From Caldatribacterium sp051549785 (GTDB lineage: Bacteria > Atribacterota > Atribacteria > Atribacterales > Caldatribacteriaceae): DNA of 64,000 bases. Shown one piece after another: positions 50,207 through 59,742 of the stretch. Both the position numbers and the translations under genes were made by a program. The number at the start of each line of letters is the position of its first letter. The first letter of the stretch is position 1. The notes under the pieces are model-generated. The model saw nothing but the letters and a program-made list of their open reading frames with translations, was not told the origin of the DNA and did not search any database. The DNA lies in contig NZ_CP189974.1 of the NCBI RefSeq assembly GCF_051549785.1, positions 1,798,001 to 1,862,000 of the forward strand. The letters run 5' to 3'.

Positions 50207-51028
50207 TCACTCCTTAAGGAAAAACCCCGTTGGCTCCTGTACCTCTCCACCGCGAATGATTCGCTTCTCCACCTCTCCACCACGGAGCGTTACTTCCACT
50301 CCCTCGACTCCTTGCTCCTCAGGCAGGCCAAGGGTGTATGCGAATGCCCGATCCAGGGCTTTCTTCAGCATCTCCTGCCACTTTTCATCTCCTCCAAAAC
50401 GGAGGGTGACCTCTTGGAGGAAACGATAGACAAGACGTGGGTCCTGCATCCAGTCTTCCTGGGTGAGGTTCTCTAACGCTCCCTGAAGCGCCCGCTCCTC
50501 ATAAGGAGCAAAAAGGGGGCTTAGGCGCTCTTTTGCCCAGCGGAAACACCAAGCAGCAAGGTAAAGGGAGGAAAAGTCCTTCCGCCCAAGAAGCACCAGG
50601 GCTAAGGGAGCAAGGGTAGACCAGCCTTCCTCCCGGGAAAGAGTTGGACTCTCCTCTTGCAGGAAAAGCGTTCTGTACCTCTCCACCACCTCCCCGTCCT
50701 GGACGAAGGACGGTGCGTAAGCCCGCCACTTCTGGAAGGCATCCCGGTGGCGAGGGGAGGAAAGGAGCACCAGACGCCACTCCTTCACCGCCTCCTGCAG
50801 CTGCCCCATCTGCTCGAGGGTCTTCCCCAGCCAGTACCGGGCATCCACAAACTGAGGGTCCATCTCTAAAGCCTTCCTGTAGGCTTCCAGAGCCCTTGCA
50901 TAGTCTCCTTGGGAGAAGTAGATATATCCGGTACGGTAGTACTCCTCTTTCGTCTGGGCAAAAGCAGAGATCCCGCAGGAAACCAGGATAACCACAACGA
51001 ACACGAAGGCGATGGCAACCCGCCTCAC
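50207..51028 (-). CDS. Secreted TPR-repeat protein
   Basis: 273 aa, GTG start 6 bases after TAGGAGGG. The N-terminal signal peptide (about 1-24) is either a Sec signal cleaved after ISAFA or, through LVSC at 15-18, a lipoprotein signal. Residues about 28-95 contain two TPR repeats (AEEYYRTGYIYFSQGDYARALEAYRKAL-like pattern, with Gly/Ala/Tyr at the right spacings). The rest is helical without a known domain. It follows dnaE by 10 bases and ends 2 bases from the tRNA-Leu 3' end. Function is unknown; such proteins usually scaffold envelope complexes. Confidence 0.75.
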   Translation of the reverse strand: MRRVAIAFVFVVVILVSCGISAFAQTKEEYYRTGYIYFSQGDYARALEAYRKALEMDPQFVDARYWLGKTLEQMGQLQEAVKEWRLVLLSSPRHRDAFQKWRAYAPSFVQDGEVVERYRTLFLQEESPTLSREEGWSTLAPLALVLLGRKDFSSLYLAAWCFRWAKERLSPLFAPYEERALQGALENLTQEDWMQDPRLVYRFLQEVTLRFGGDEKWQEMLKKALDRAFAYTLGLPEEQGVEGVEVTLRGGEVEKRIIRGGEVQEPTGFFLKE

Positions 51029-51038
51029 GGTTTCCCTC

Positions 51039-54000
51039 CTAAAGCGTCTTTAAACTCCCGGTACCCTCACCCACAATACTCTGAATGGCCTCTCGAGCTT
51101 CGTCACTCCAGGAAACCCAGAAGGCGCTATCAAGCTCAATCCACCACTCACCCTCACCGCCCTGGAGGCGAAGCATAACCGGACAGTTCCCGGGAAATCT
51201 CCGGAGACAGTCCCGGAGGGCATAAAGGGTTCGAAGGATATCCTTCTCCACCTCAAGGTCGATCACGACTGCTCTGGCCAGTTTCCGATTCCACTCCTCA
51301 GGGTCAAAGAGGGCATCGGCAACGATTTTGTTCTCGCCGCTATCGAGGATGTCGAGTTTCCCCACCACTCCGAGCACCTTCCCACCCTCAAGCCGCTCTT
51401 TCAGCTCTTCAGAGAGGTTGGGGAAAAAGATGACCTCGATGCTTCCCGTCTCGTCCTCAAGAGTCACGAAGTACATGTCCCCTCCTGTTTTGGTGATGAT
51501 TTTCCGCACGTTGCCCACCATGCCCACAACCTTCACCCGCATTTCCTCCTTGAGCATCCGCAAATGCCCCAGGGGGAAGAAAGGCAGATGCCGCAACCCC
51601 GCCACCGCTTCCCGGAAAGGATGGTCACTCACGTAAAACCCAAGCATCTCCTTCTCCATCTGAAGGAGCTCCTGGCGGGAGAACTCTGCGACTTCCCGAA
51701 GGAGAGGCATCCCCCCGGAAGCCACCTCTTCTCCAAAGAGGGAGTGCTGCCGCAGCTCTTTCTTCCGCCGTCTTGCCCCATAGGACAGGATGTCCTCCAA
51801 AGAGGCCAGAAGCTGCGCCCGATTCGGATGGAGCCCTCCAAAGGCCCCGGCCTTAATAAGGCTTTCAAGAACCCGCCGGTTGACAATGCGACTGTCAACC
51901 CGCTCGATGAAGTCGAAAATACTCCGGTACCGGCCCTCTCTCCGGCGCAGGAGAATTTCCTCCACCGCACTCTCACCCACATTCTTGATGGCTGCAAGAC
52001 CAAAGCGAATACGCCGATCCCCCACCACCGTGAAGTTGGCCAGGCTCTCGTTGATATCCGGAGGCAACACATCAATGCCCAAGCGCCGGCACTCGGCAAT
52101 GAATTTTGCCACCTTGTCGCTGTCGTTGGCCACACTCGTGAGGCAGGCCGCAAGGTACTCGGTGGGGTAATGGGCCTTGAGGTATGCCGTCTGATACGAC
52201 ACAAGCGCATACGCTGCGCTGTGGGACTTATTGAAACCATACCCTGCGAAGTACTCGATGATGTCAAAGAGCTCTTCAGCCTTTTCCCGGCTGTGACCTC
52301 GCTGCACTGCACCGCTAACGAACTTCTCCCGCTGTTCCTTCATCACCTCGGGTTTCTTCTTCCCCATGGCCCGGCGGAGAATGTCAGCCTCTCCGAGGGT
52401 AAACCCGGCGAACTCACTGGCAATCTTCATCACCTGTTCCTGGTAGACAATCACACCGTACGTTTCCCGAAGAATGGGCTCCAGAGAGGGATGAGGGTAC
52501 GTCACCGGGACTCTTCCCTGCTTGCGGTCGATAAAATCGTCGATCATGCCGCTCCCCAGAGGGCCTGGGCGGTACAGGGCCAGAATGGCGATGAGGTCCT
52601 CGATGTGTTCGGGTTTCAGGCGTTTCAGGAGTTCCCGCATCCCTGCACTCTCAAGCTGGAACACCCCAACGGTCTCTCCCCGGGCAAGGAGCTCATAGGT
52701 GGTGCGGTCATCTAAAGGAATCCGATCAAGGCGGATCTCCTCACCCCGGGTATTTTTAACAATCCGCAGAGCTCGCTCAATGACCGTGAGCGTCCTCAAA
52801 CCCAGGAAATCCATCTTGAGCAGGCCGAGTTCCTGAAGAGCGTCCATATCAAACTGCGTGACGATTTCTCCCTCGTTCATCCTCTGCAGAGGAACGTAAT
52901 ACGTGAGCGGTCGGTCGGCGATAACCACTCCAGCGGCATGGACCGAAGCATGGCGGCACATCCCCTCAATACGCTGAGCAAGATCAAGAAGCGTCTTGGC
53001 CTCCTTGTTCTCCTCGGCGAGCTTCCGCAGTTGAGGATTGGATTCCATCGCCCGCTCAAGGGTAACCCCCGGTCCTCCAGGAATGAGCTTGGCGATTTTG
53101 TCCACGTCACCGTAACTCCATCCCAGTGCCCTTCCCACATCGCGCACAGCCTGGCGAGCCATCATCCGCCCGAAGGTGATGATCTGGGCAACGTTGGTGG
53201 CACCGTACTTCTCGGTCACGTACTTGATGACTTCATCCCTTCGCTCAAAGCAAAAATCGATGTCGATATCGGGCATGCTCACCCGCTCAGGATTCAAAAA
53301 GCGCTCAAAGAGAAGGCCGTACTGCAGGGGGTCGATATCAGTGATGCCAAGAACGTAGGAGACGAGACTTCCTGCTGCCGACCCCCTCCCCGGTCCGACC
53401 ATGATGCCCCGTTCCCGGGCAAAGTGCACGAAGTCCCACACAATGAGGAAATAGGTCGCGTACCCCATGCTCTCGATCACTTTGAGTTCGTACTCAAGCT
53501 GCTTTCGGACCCGCTCGGGAGGAGGGTCTCCGTACCGCCGCCTAAGCCCTTCTTCACAAAGGTACACAAGGTACGAGAAGGCATCGAAACCCTCGGGAAC
53601 GTCAAAACGAGGGAGAATGACCTTCCCGAGTTCGATGTCCACACGACAGCGCTCAGCAATACTCCAGGTATTCTCAATGGCCTCAGGAAGAGAAGCGAAA
53701 CGCTCAATCATTTCCTGAGGCGACTTCAGGTAGAAGTCCTGGGTCGGGAAGCGGAGCCTTTTGGGGTCATCGAGAGAAGTCGCCGTCTGAATCGCCAGGA
53801 CAACGTCATGCATGTAGGCATCCCGGGCGTCGAGGTAATGGCAGTCGTTGGTGGCCACAAGGGGAATGCCGGTCTTCCGGGCGATGGCGACCAGAGCCTC
53901 GTTGACCGTTCTCTGTTCGGGAATCTTGTTCTCCTGGAGCTCGAGGAAGAAATTCTCCGGGCCAAAAATGTCCCGGTACTCCAGAGCACAGCGTTCGGCT

Positions 54001-54461
54001 TCCTCGACATTCCCCGCAAGAACCAGCCGGGGAACTTCTCCCGCAAGGCAAGCCGAAAGCGCAATGAGCCCGCGGGAGTACTCCCGCAAAAGCTCCTTAT
54101 CCACCCGGGGCTTGTAGTAGAAACCCTCAAGGAAAGCCCGGGTAACGAGTTCCATCAGGTTCCGGTACCCCTCCTCATTCTCTGCAAGGAGCACAAGATG
54201 GTACGCCGGCTCGCTCCCCTTCACCACAACCTTCTCAAAACGACTTCCAGGGGCAACGTAGACCTCGCAACCGATGATAGGCCGAATGCCTTTCTCCTTC
54301 GCCTTTTTATAGAAATCCACAACGCCATACATGACCCCGTGGTCGGTGATGGCCACAGCCTCCATGCCATAGGCAGCCACGCGTTCCAGAAGCTCATCGA
54401 TACGGATCACGCCATCGAGGAGACTGTACTCGGTATGGAGGTGGAGGTGCACAAACTTCAT
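51039..54461 (-). CDS. dnaE: DNA polymerase III alpha subunit
   Basis: 1140 aa from ATG 54461, one base after the gatB stop, with AGGTGGTGAG upstream. It is the replicative polymerase of the DnaE type. The N-terminal PHP domain retains a full set of likely metal ligands: His7, His9, Asp16, His41, Glu66, His88, Cys138, Asp206 and His208. The palm has PDIDIDFCFERRDEV with the catalytic aspartates, followed by fingers, beta-binding and helix-hairpin-helix regions, and an OB fold near the C-terminus (VVGMVGNVRKIITKTGGDMY). The complete PHP site, as in Thermus, predicts intrinsic proofreading. Confidence 0.96.
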   Translation of the reverse strand: MKFVHLHLHTEYSLLDGVIRIDELLERVAAYGMEAVAITDHGVMYGVVDFYKKAKEKGIRPIIGCEVYVAPGSRFEKVVVKGSEPAYHLVLLAENEEGYRNLMELVTRAFLEGFYYKPRVDKELLREYSRGLIALSACLAGEVPRLVLAGNVEEAERCALEYRDIFGPENFFLELQENKIPEQRTVNEALVAIARKTGIPLVATNDCHYLDARDAYMHDVVLAIQTATSLDDPKRLRFPTQDFYLKSPQEMIERFASLPEAIENTWSIAERCRVDIELGKVILPRFDVPEGFDAFSYLVYLCEEGLRRRYGDPPPERVRKQLEYELKVIESMGYATYFLIVWDFVHFARERGIMVGPGRGSAAGSLVSYVLGITDIDPLQYGLLFERFLNPERVSMPDIDIDFCFERRDEVIKYVTEKYGATNVAQIITFGRMMARQAVRDVGRALGWSYGDVDKIAKLIPGGPGVTLERAMESNPQLRKLAEENKEAKTLLDLAQRIEGMCRHASVHAAGVVIADRPLTYYVPLQRMNEGEIVTQFDMDALQELGLLKMDFLGLRTLTVIERALRIVKNTRGEEIRLDRIPLDDRTTYELLARGETVGVFQLESAGMRELLKRLKPEHIEDLIAILALYRPGPLGSGMIDDFIDRKQGRVPVTYPHPSLEPILRETYGVIVYQEQVMKIASEFAGFTLGEADILRRAMGKKKPEVMKEQREKFVSGAVQRGHSREKAEELFDIIEYFAGYGFNKSHSAAYALVSYQTAYLKAHYPTEYLAACLTSVANDSDKVAKFIAECRRLGIDVLPPDINESLANFTVVGDRRIRFGLAAIKNVGESAVEEILLRRREGRYRSIFDFIERVDSRIVNRRVLESLIKAGAFGGLHPNRAQLLASLEDILSYGARRRKKELRQHSLFGEEVASGGMPLLREVAEFSRQELLQMEKEMLGFYVSDHPFREAVAGLRHLPFFPLGHLRMLKEEMRVKVVGMVGNVRKIITKTGGDMYFVTLEDETGSIEVIFFPNLSEELKERLEGGKVLGVVGKLDILDSGENKIVADALFDPEEWNRKLARAVVIDLEVEKDILRTLYALRDCLRRFPGNCPVMLRLQGGEGEWWIELDSAFWVSWSDEAREAIQSIVGEGTGSLKTL

Positions 54462-54462
54462 G

Positions 54463-55911
54463 TCACTCACCACCTGAAAGCTCCCGGAGGAGCAAATGCT
54501 TCACCACTTCAGGACTGGCCTGCCCCTTTGTGGCCCTCATAACCTGCCCGATGAGGAAATGCAGTGCCTTCTCCTTCCCCCGGAGGTAATCGGCCACACT
54601 CTGGGGATTCTTTTCGATAACCTCACGAACGACCTTCTCGAGATCCCGCTCACTGGTGAGGAACGAAATCCCCTTTTTGAGCATGACGTCCCTTGCACCC
54701 ATCCCCGTTCTGAACATCTCCTCAAAGATGCCCTTGGCCAGGGAAATACCGATTTCCCTGCGCTCCACCATCTTCAAAAGCTCTGCCAGCATCGACGGGG
54801 TGACCTTGCTCTCCCGAATACCGATATTGAGACTGTTGAGGTTTTTCAGGACCTCGGTGAGTATGAAGTTGCAGACTGCCCGGGGAGAAGGAAACTCCCG
54901 GACACACGCTTCAAAGAATTCCGCAAGGTCATGGTCCTGAGCGAGGATGTACGCCTCGGGCTCAGGGAGTTCGTACTCCCGCATGAATCGTTCCTTCTTC
55001 TGTAGAGGTAACTCAGGAATGGTCGCCTGTATTTCCTGGAGCATCTCCGGAGGAATGCAAAAGGGAAGAAGGTCTGGGTCAGGAAAATACCGGTAATCTT
55101 CTGCTTCCTCCTTCCCCCGGGAGGGAACGGTCACCTGGCGCACCTCATCCCAGTGGCGAGTTTCTTGAACCGGAGTTTTCCCCGATCGAAGAAGCTCTGT
55201 CTGGCGTTCAACTTCGTAACTCAGGGCCCGAAAGACCGATCGAAAAGAGTTCATGTTCTTGATCTCCACCTTGGTACCCGGCGTCTCCGGAGAAAGGGAA
55301 ACGGAGACATTGGCATCGCAGCGCAGTGACCCCTCTTCCATGTTCCCGTCGCTCACCTCAAGGTACCGCACGATGCTCCTGAGCATCACCAGGCACTCCT
55401 TTGCCTCTTCAGGAGAGTGGAGATCCGGCTCGGTGACGATCTCAACAAGCGGGATGCCAGCCCGGTTAAAATCGACCCCCGAGACCGCTCCCCGGAGATC
55501 CGGCCCTTCGTGGACGAGCTTCCCCGCGTCCTCTTCCACATGAACCCTCCGTATACGAACTCGCTTCTTTACCCCCTGAAGGGCGAATTCCAGTACCCCC
55601 CGCACCCCGATGGGGAAATCGTACTGGGAAATCTGGTACCCCTTGGGGAGGTCGGGATAGAAGTAGTTCTTCCGGTGGAAAACCACCTCCGGCAGAACCT
55701 CGCACTGTAGCGCCAGGGCGGTTTTTATCGCAAGTTCTAAGGCTTTTCTGTTGAGCACTGGAAGTGCTCCGGGAAGGCCCATGCAAACCGGGCACACCAG
55801 GGTATTGGGGGGTTTCCCGATGTAGTCGGTACTGCAACGACAGAACATCTTCGCCCTGGTCAGGAGCTGGCAGTGAACCTCAAGCCCGATGGTCACGTAG
55901 ATGTTCTCCAT
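54463..55911 (-). CDS. gatB: Aspartyl/glutamyl-tRNA amidotransferase subunit B
   Basis: 482 aa, AGAGGAGGT 8 bases before the ATG. It is the kinase/tRNA-binding subunit of GatCAB, which converts Glu-tRNA-Gln or Asp-tRNA-Asn to the amidated forms. The N-terminal TIGLEVHCQLLTRAKMFCRC, then NRAGIPLVEIVTEPDL and GSLRCDANVS, are family markers; the C-terminal YqeY-like tail domain is present. It follows gatA by 2 bases. Confidence 0.97.
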   Translation of the reverse strand: MENIYVTIGLEVHCQLLTRAKMFCRCSTDYIGKPPNTLVCPVCMGLPGALPVLNRKALELAIKTALALQCEVLPEVVFHRKNYFYPDLPKGYQISQYDFPIGVRGVLEFALQGVKKRVRIRRVHVEEDAGKLVHEGPDLRGAVSGVDFNRAGIPLVEIVTEPDLHSPEEAKECLVMLRSIVRYLEVSDGNMEEGSLRCDANVSVSLSPETPGTKVEIKNMNSFRSVFRALSYEVERQTELLRSGKTPVQETRHWDEVRQVTVPSRGKEEAEDYRYFPDPDLLPFCIPPEMLQEIQATIPELPLQKKERFMREYELPEPEAYILAQDHDLAEFFEACVREFPSPRAVCNFILTEVLKNLNSLNIGIRESKVTPSMLAELLKMVERREIGISLAKGIFEEMFRTGMGARDVMLKKGISFLTSERDLEKVVREVIEKNPQSVADYLRGKEKALHFLIGQVMRATKGQASPEVVKHLLLRELSGGE

Positions 55912-55913
55912 CC

Positions 55914-57401
55914 TCAGGACCTCCTCTCCGGCCCAATCTCGGGGAAAGGAAGGGGAAGCGAAAGCATTTGTTCGACAAAGCGCGCCAGGGCAAAGAGGAC
56001 TCTTTCCTGAAAAGGACCGGCAATGATCTGCATGCCCACCGGAAGACCATCCTCGTACCCACAGTTCATGGCAATGGAGGGCACGCCAGCCATGGCTGAG
56101 GGGATGGTGAACACATCGGCAAGGTACATCTCATAGGGATTTTTGGTCCGCTCCCCAAGGAAAAAGGGGAACACCGGAGAAACAGGAGTCACAAGAAGGT
56201 GACAGGTTGTGAAGGCCTCTTCGAAATCCCGCCGTACCAGCGTTCGCACTTTCATGCCCTTCAGGTAATAGGCGTCGTAATATCCTGAGCTCAGAGAGTA
56301 CGTCCCAAGGAGAATTCTCCGTTTCACCTCCGGACCAAAACCAAAGCTCCTTGTTTGGAAATACATGTCCTGCAGTCCCCGGTCCCCTCCCTTCCTCATC
56401 CCGTAGAGTACACCATCGTACCGGGCAAGGTTTGAGCTCGCTTCAGAGGGAGCTACGATATAGTACGCTTCCAGAGCGTAATTCGTGTGGGGCAGGGAGA
56501 CTTCAACGAGTTCCAGGCCTTCTTTCTCGAGCTCCCGAAGTACCGCGGTAATGACCCTCACAATCCGGGGGTCCACCCCCTCGGAGAAGTACTCCCGGGG
56601 AAGGCCGATCTTCATCGTCCGTATGTCCTCCTGCGGGGGAATCTCCCCCCGGGAAAAGGGGGGATAGGGAGCACAGGTGGAGTCCCGCTCATCTTTGCCG
56701 CTTATCACCTCAAAAAGGGTGATGGCGTCTTCCACAGTTCGCGTCATCGGGCCAATCTGGTCCAGGGACGAGGCAAAACTCACAAGTCCGTATCGGGAAA
56801 CCCGTCCATACGTTGGGCGAAGCCCCACGATGCCGCAGAAGGCCGCCGGCTGGCGCACCGAACCCCCGGTGTCGGACCCCAAGGCTAAAGGAGCCTCAAA
56901 AGCAGCCACAGCCGCGGCAGACCCACCACTGGACCCTCCGGGAACCCGGTTGAGGTCGAAGGGATTCCTCGTCGGACCAAAAGCGCTATTCTCCGTCGAC
57001 GATCCCATGGCGAACTCGTCCATATTGGTTTTTCCGATGATGATGGCTCCAGCCCTCTCAAGGCGCTCGATGACGGTGGCGTTGTACGGAGGAATGAACC
57101 CCTCAAGAATTTTCGACCCACAGGTTGTGGGTATGCCAAGGGTACAGATGTTGTCCTTGACGGCCACAGGGATCCCCCAGAGTGGGGGGTAAAGATCCCT
57201 GCCTTTCCATTCTCTCTCAAGCCTTCGGGCCCGCTCAAGGGCGTTCTCCCTGTTCACAAAAAGAAAGGCATGGAGGAGGGGATCCACTTCTTCAATGCGC
57301 CGAAAGAACGCCTCGAGCACCACAGAAGGAGAGAGCTCTCCCCGGGCAAAGAGCGCGTGGTAATCCCGAATGGTGAAATTCCGGAATTCCTCAAGATTCA
57401 T
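55914..57401 (-). CDS. gatA: Aspartyl/glutamyl-tRNA amidotransferase subunit A
   Basis: 495 aa from ATG 57401, which overlaps the gatC stop by 4 bases and has GAGGAG 8 bases upstream. The longer reading frame only adds out-of-frame gatC sequence. It is an amidase-signature hydrolase providing ammonia from glutamine: VAVKDNICTLG holds the catalytic Lys, and PGGSSGGSAAAVAAF and GSDTGGSVRQPAAFCG hold the two catalytic Ser. Length is typical. Confidence 0.97.
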   Translation of the reverse strand: MNLEEFRNFTIRDYHALFARGELSPSVVLEAFFRRIEEVDPLLHAFLFVNRENALERARRLEREWKGRDLYPPLWGIPVAVKDNICTLGIPTTCGSKILEGFIPPYNATVIERLERAGAIIIGKTNMDEFAMGSSTENSAFGPTRNPFDLNRVPGGSSGGSAAAVAAFEAPLALGSDTGGSVRQPAAFCGIVGLRPTYGRVSRYGLVSFASSLDQIGPMTRTVEDAITLFEVISGKDERDSTCAPYPPFSRGEIPPQEDIRTMKIGLPREYFSEGVDPRIVRVITAVLRELEKEGLELVEVSLPHTNYALEAYYIVAPSEASSNLARYDGVLYGMRKGGDRGLQDMYFQTRSFGFGPEVKRRILLGTYSLSSGYYDAYYLKGMKVRTLVRRDFEEAFTTCHLLVTPVSPVFPFFLGERTKNPYEMYLADVFTIPSAMAGVPSIAMNCGYEDGLPVGMQIIAGPFQERVLFALARFVEQMLSLPLPFPEIGPERRS

Positions 57402-57709
57402 GACGGCTTCTCCTCTTTCTCCACAACCTTGGGGACGATGAAATATCTCCCTTCCACACGGGGGGCATACTGCAGAACGAGGTCGCTCCCCTGCCACTCC
57501 ACAGGCTCATCGGTATTCATGGGAGGATCGCTCCAGGAGATATGAGAAGTCGGAGAAACCCCCTCAAGCTGGAGTTCGTTCAGCTTCTCAAAATGGGCAA
57601 TAATGTCACTAATGTCCTGGAAAAAGCGGAAGAACTCCTCTTCCGAGAAGGACAGCTTGGCAAGATGGGCAATCTTTCGGACTTCCTCAAACGACACCCT
57701 GGCACGCAT
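57398..57709 (-). CDS. gatC: Aspartyl/glutamyl-tRNA amidotransferase subunit C
   Basis: 103 aa small subunit that stabilises GatA. It starts with the family pattern VRKIAHLAKLSFSEEE and ends with the YFIVPKVVE segment. It precedes gatA and gatB in the usual gatCAB order and follows ligA by 6 bases. Confidence 0.95.
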   Translation of the reverse strand: MRARVSFEEVRKIAHLAKLSFSEEEFFRFFQDISDIIAHFEKLNELQLEGVSPTSHISWSDPPMNTDEPVEWQGSDLVLQYAPRVEGRYFIVPKVVEKEEKPS

Positions 57710-57715
57710 TGAGGA

Positions 57716-59731
57716 TCACGCTCCCATCATTTCGTAAAACTCTTCCTCCGTAAGGATCCGGACGTTCTTCTGACGGGCCTCCTCAAGCTTTCCCCCAGGG
57801 TTCTCTCCCACAACGAGGTAATCCACTTTTCGGGAGACGGCATTGGCGACCCTGCCGCCTCTCTGGCGGACGAGTTCCTCCGCCTCCTTCCGGGAAAAGC
57901 GAGAGAGCGTTCCGGTAAAGACAAAGGTCTTCCCCTGCAGAGGACCCTCCAGGGAAGCCGCGACCTCTGCGGTTTCCTCCTCCGGAACCACCCCAAGGGC
58001 CTCGAGCTCCTCAAGCATGGCCCGGTTTTCGGGATTTCTGAAGAACTGCCACACCGCCTCAGCAACTTTGGGACCTATACCCTCCACAGCCAGAAGGTCC
58101 TCAAACGAAGCCTCCATGATCTTTCTGAGGGACCCAAAGTGCTCAGCCAGAAGCTGGGCCACAAACTCTCCCACGTACCGGATGCCCAGAGCGTACAGGA
58201 ACCTCGCCAGAGGTCGTTTCTTGGATCGCTCAATGGCCTGCAGGAGGTTCTCTGAGGATTTGTCACCCATCCGTTCAAGCTTGAGGAGTTTCTCCTTGGT
58301 CAGACGGTAGAGGTCGGGAATTGTTCGAACATACCCCTTGTCCACCAGCTGGTCGATGAGTTTCTCCCCAAGCCCCTCGATGTCCATGGCATCTCGAGAG
58401 GCGAAGTGGCGAAGACGCTCCTTAATCTGGGCAGGGCAATTCGCATTGATGCAGCGGACGGCAACCTCGCCCTCTTCCCGCACCACGGGTGAATGGCAAA
58501 CCGGACAGCTGGTAGGCATGGTGAAAATCCTTTCGCTTCCGTCTCTCCGTTCCTTCAGGACAAGGACAACCTCGGGGATGACCTCTCCTGCTCGCCCCAC
58601 AATGACCCAATCCCCGATGCGGACATCCTTTCGCCGCACCTCATCCTCATTGTGGAGCGTTGCTCGTCTCACCACCACACCGCCGACCTCCACCGGCTCA
58701 AGCACCGCCACAGGAGTCAGCGTCCCGGTTCGCCCCACGTTGACCTCGATGTCTAAAACCCTGGTCACCGCCCGCGTGGGTTCAAACTTGTAGGCGATGG
58801 CCCAGCGAGGGCTTTTACTCGTCGCTCCAAGGAGCTCCTGGAAGGTGAGGTTGTTCACTTTGACCACGAGCCCGTCGATGTCGTAATCGAGGGTCTTCCG
58901 CTTCTCTTCCCACTCCCTGTGAACGGCGATGACCTCCTCAATGTCCCGGGCGAGCTGCGCGTTGGGGTTGACTTTAAATCCGAGGTCTTTCAGAAAGTGT
59001 AGGAGTTCCCAGTGGGTGGTCGGGTACCAGGGGCTTTCAATGAGGTATGCTCCGTAGACGAAAATGTCGAGCTTCCTCTGAGCAGTGACGTTTGGGTCAA
59101 GCTGCCGCAAAGATCCGGCGGCTGCGTTCCTGGTGTTGGCAAAAAGGGGTTCACCCCTTTTTGCCCGTTCCTCGTTGAGCTTCTCAAAATCCCCCTTGTG
59201 CATGAACACCTCGCCCTGGACCTCAATGAGACTGGGAACCTTTTCCCCAAAAAGACGCAGGGGAATACTCCTTATGGTCCGCAGATTCAGGGTCACATCC
59301 TCACCAGTGGTTCCATCGCCCCGGGTTGCACCGCGGACAAACACCCCGCCCTCGTACCGCAGGTTTACCGCAAGGCCATCAATCTTGAGCTCAACCACAT
59401 ACTCCACCGTTTCCGTCCCCAGCATTCTCTTCACCCGTCGATCGAAGTCTCGCATTTCCTCCTCGGTGAAGGCATTGTTGAGACTCAGCATCGGTCGGGC
59501 ATGGGTAAAGGGAACAAAGCCTTCCTGAGGTTTCCCGCCCACCCGCTGGGTCGGAGAATCCGGTGTGACAAGGTCAGGGAAAAGCGCTTCGAGCTCTTCG
59601 AGCTTCCGCATGAGGGCATCGTATTCCTCATCGCTGATCTCGGGACTATTGAGGACGTAGTAGCGGTAATCGTGGTACCGGATGATTTCTCGAAGCCGCT
59701 CAATCTCCCTTTTCGCCCGCTCCCTGTCCAT
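57716..59731 (-). CDS. ligA: NAD-dependent DNA ligase
   Basis: 671 aa. Domain Ia with YYVLNSPEISDEEYDALM, adenylation motif KIDGLAVNLRYEGG (catalytic Lys about 114), OB fold, four-Cys zinc finger (CPVC ... CINANC), helix-hairpin-helix repeats, and a C-terminal BRCT domain (about 595-671). It seals nicks in replication and in excision repair. It lies 11 bases after purA and directly before gatC. Confidence 0.97.
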   Translation of the reverse strand: MDRERAKREIERLREIIRYHDYRYYVLNSPEISDEEYDALMRKLEELEALFPDLVTPDSPTQRVGGKPQEGFVPFTHARPMLSLNNAFTEEEMRDFDRRVKRMLGTETVEYVVELKIDGLAVNLRYEGGVFVRGATRGDGTTGEDVTLNLRTIRSIPLRLFGEKVPSLIEVQGEVFMHKGDFEKLNEERAKRGEPLFANTRNAAAGSLRQLDPNVTAQRKLDIFVYGAYLIESPWYPTTHWELLHFLKDLGFKVNPNAQLARDIEEVIAVHREWEEKRKTLDYDIDGLVVKVNNLTFQELLGATSKSPRWAIAYKFEPTRAVTRVLDIEVNVGRTGTLTPVAVLEPVEVGGVVVRRATLHNEDEVRRKDVRIGDWVIVGRAGEVIPEVVLVLKERRDGSERIFTMPTSCPVCHSPVVREEGEVAVRCINANCPAQIKERLRHFASRDAMDIEGLGEKLIDQLVDKGYVRTIPDLYRLTKEKLLKLERMGDKSSENLLQAIERSKKRPLARFLYALGIRYVGEFVAQLLAEHFGSLRKIMEASFEDLLAVEGIGPKVAEAVWQFFRNPENRAMLEELEALGVVPEEETAEVAASLEGPLQGKTFVFTGTLSRFSRKEAEELVRQRGGRVANAVSRKVDYLVVGENPGGKLEEARQKNVRILTEEEFYEMMGA

Positions 59732-59742
59732 GTGTCCCCCTC

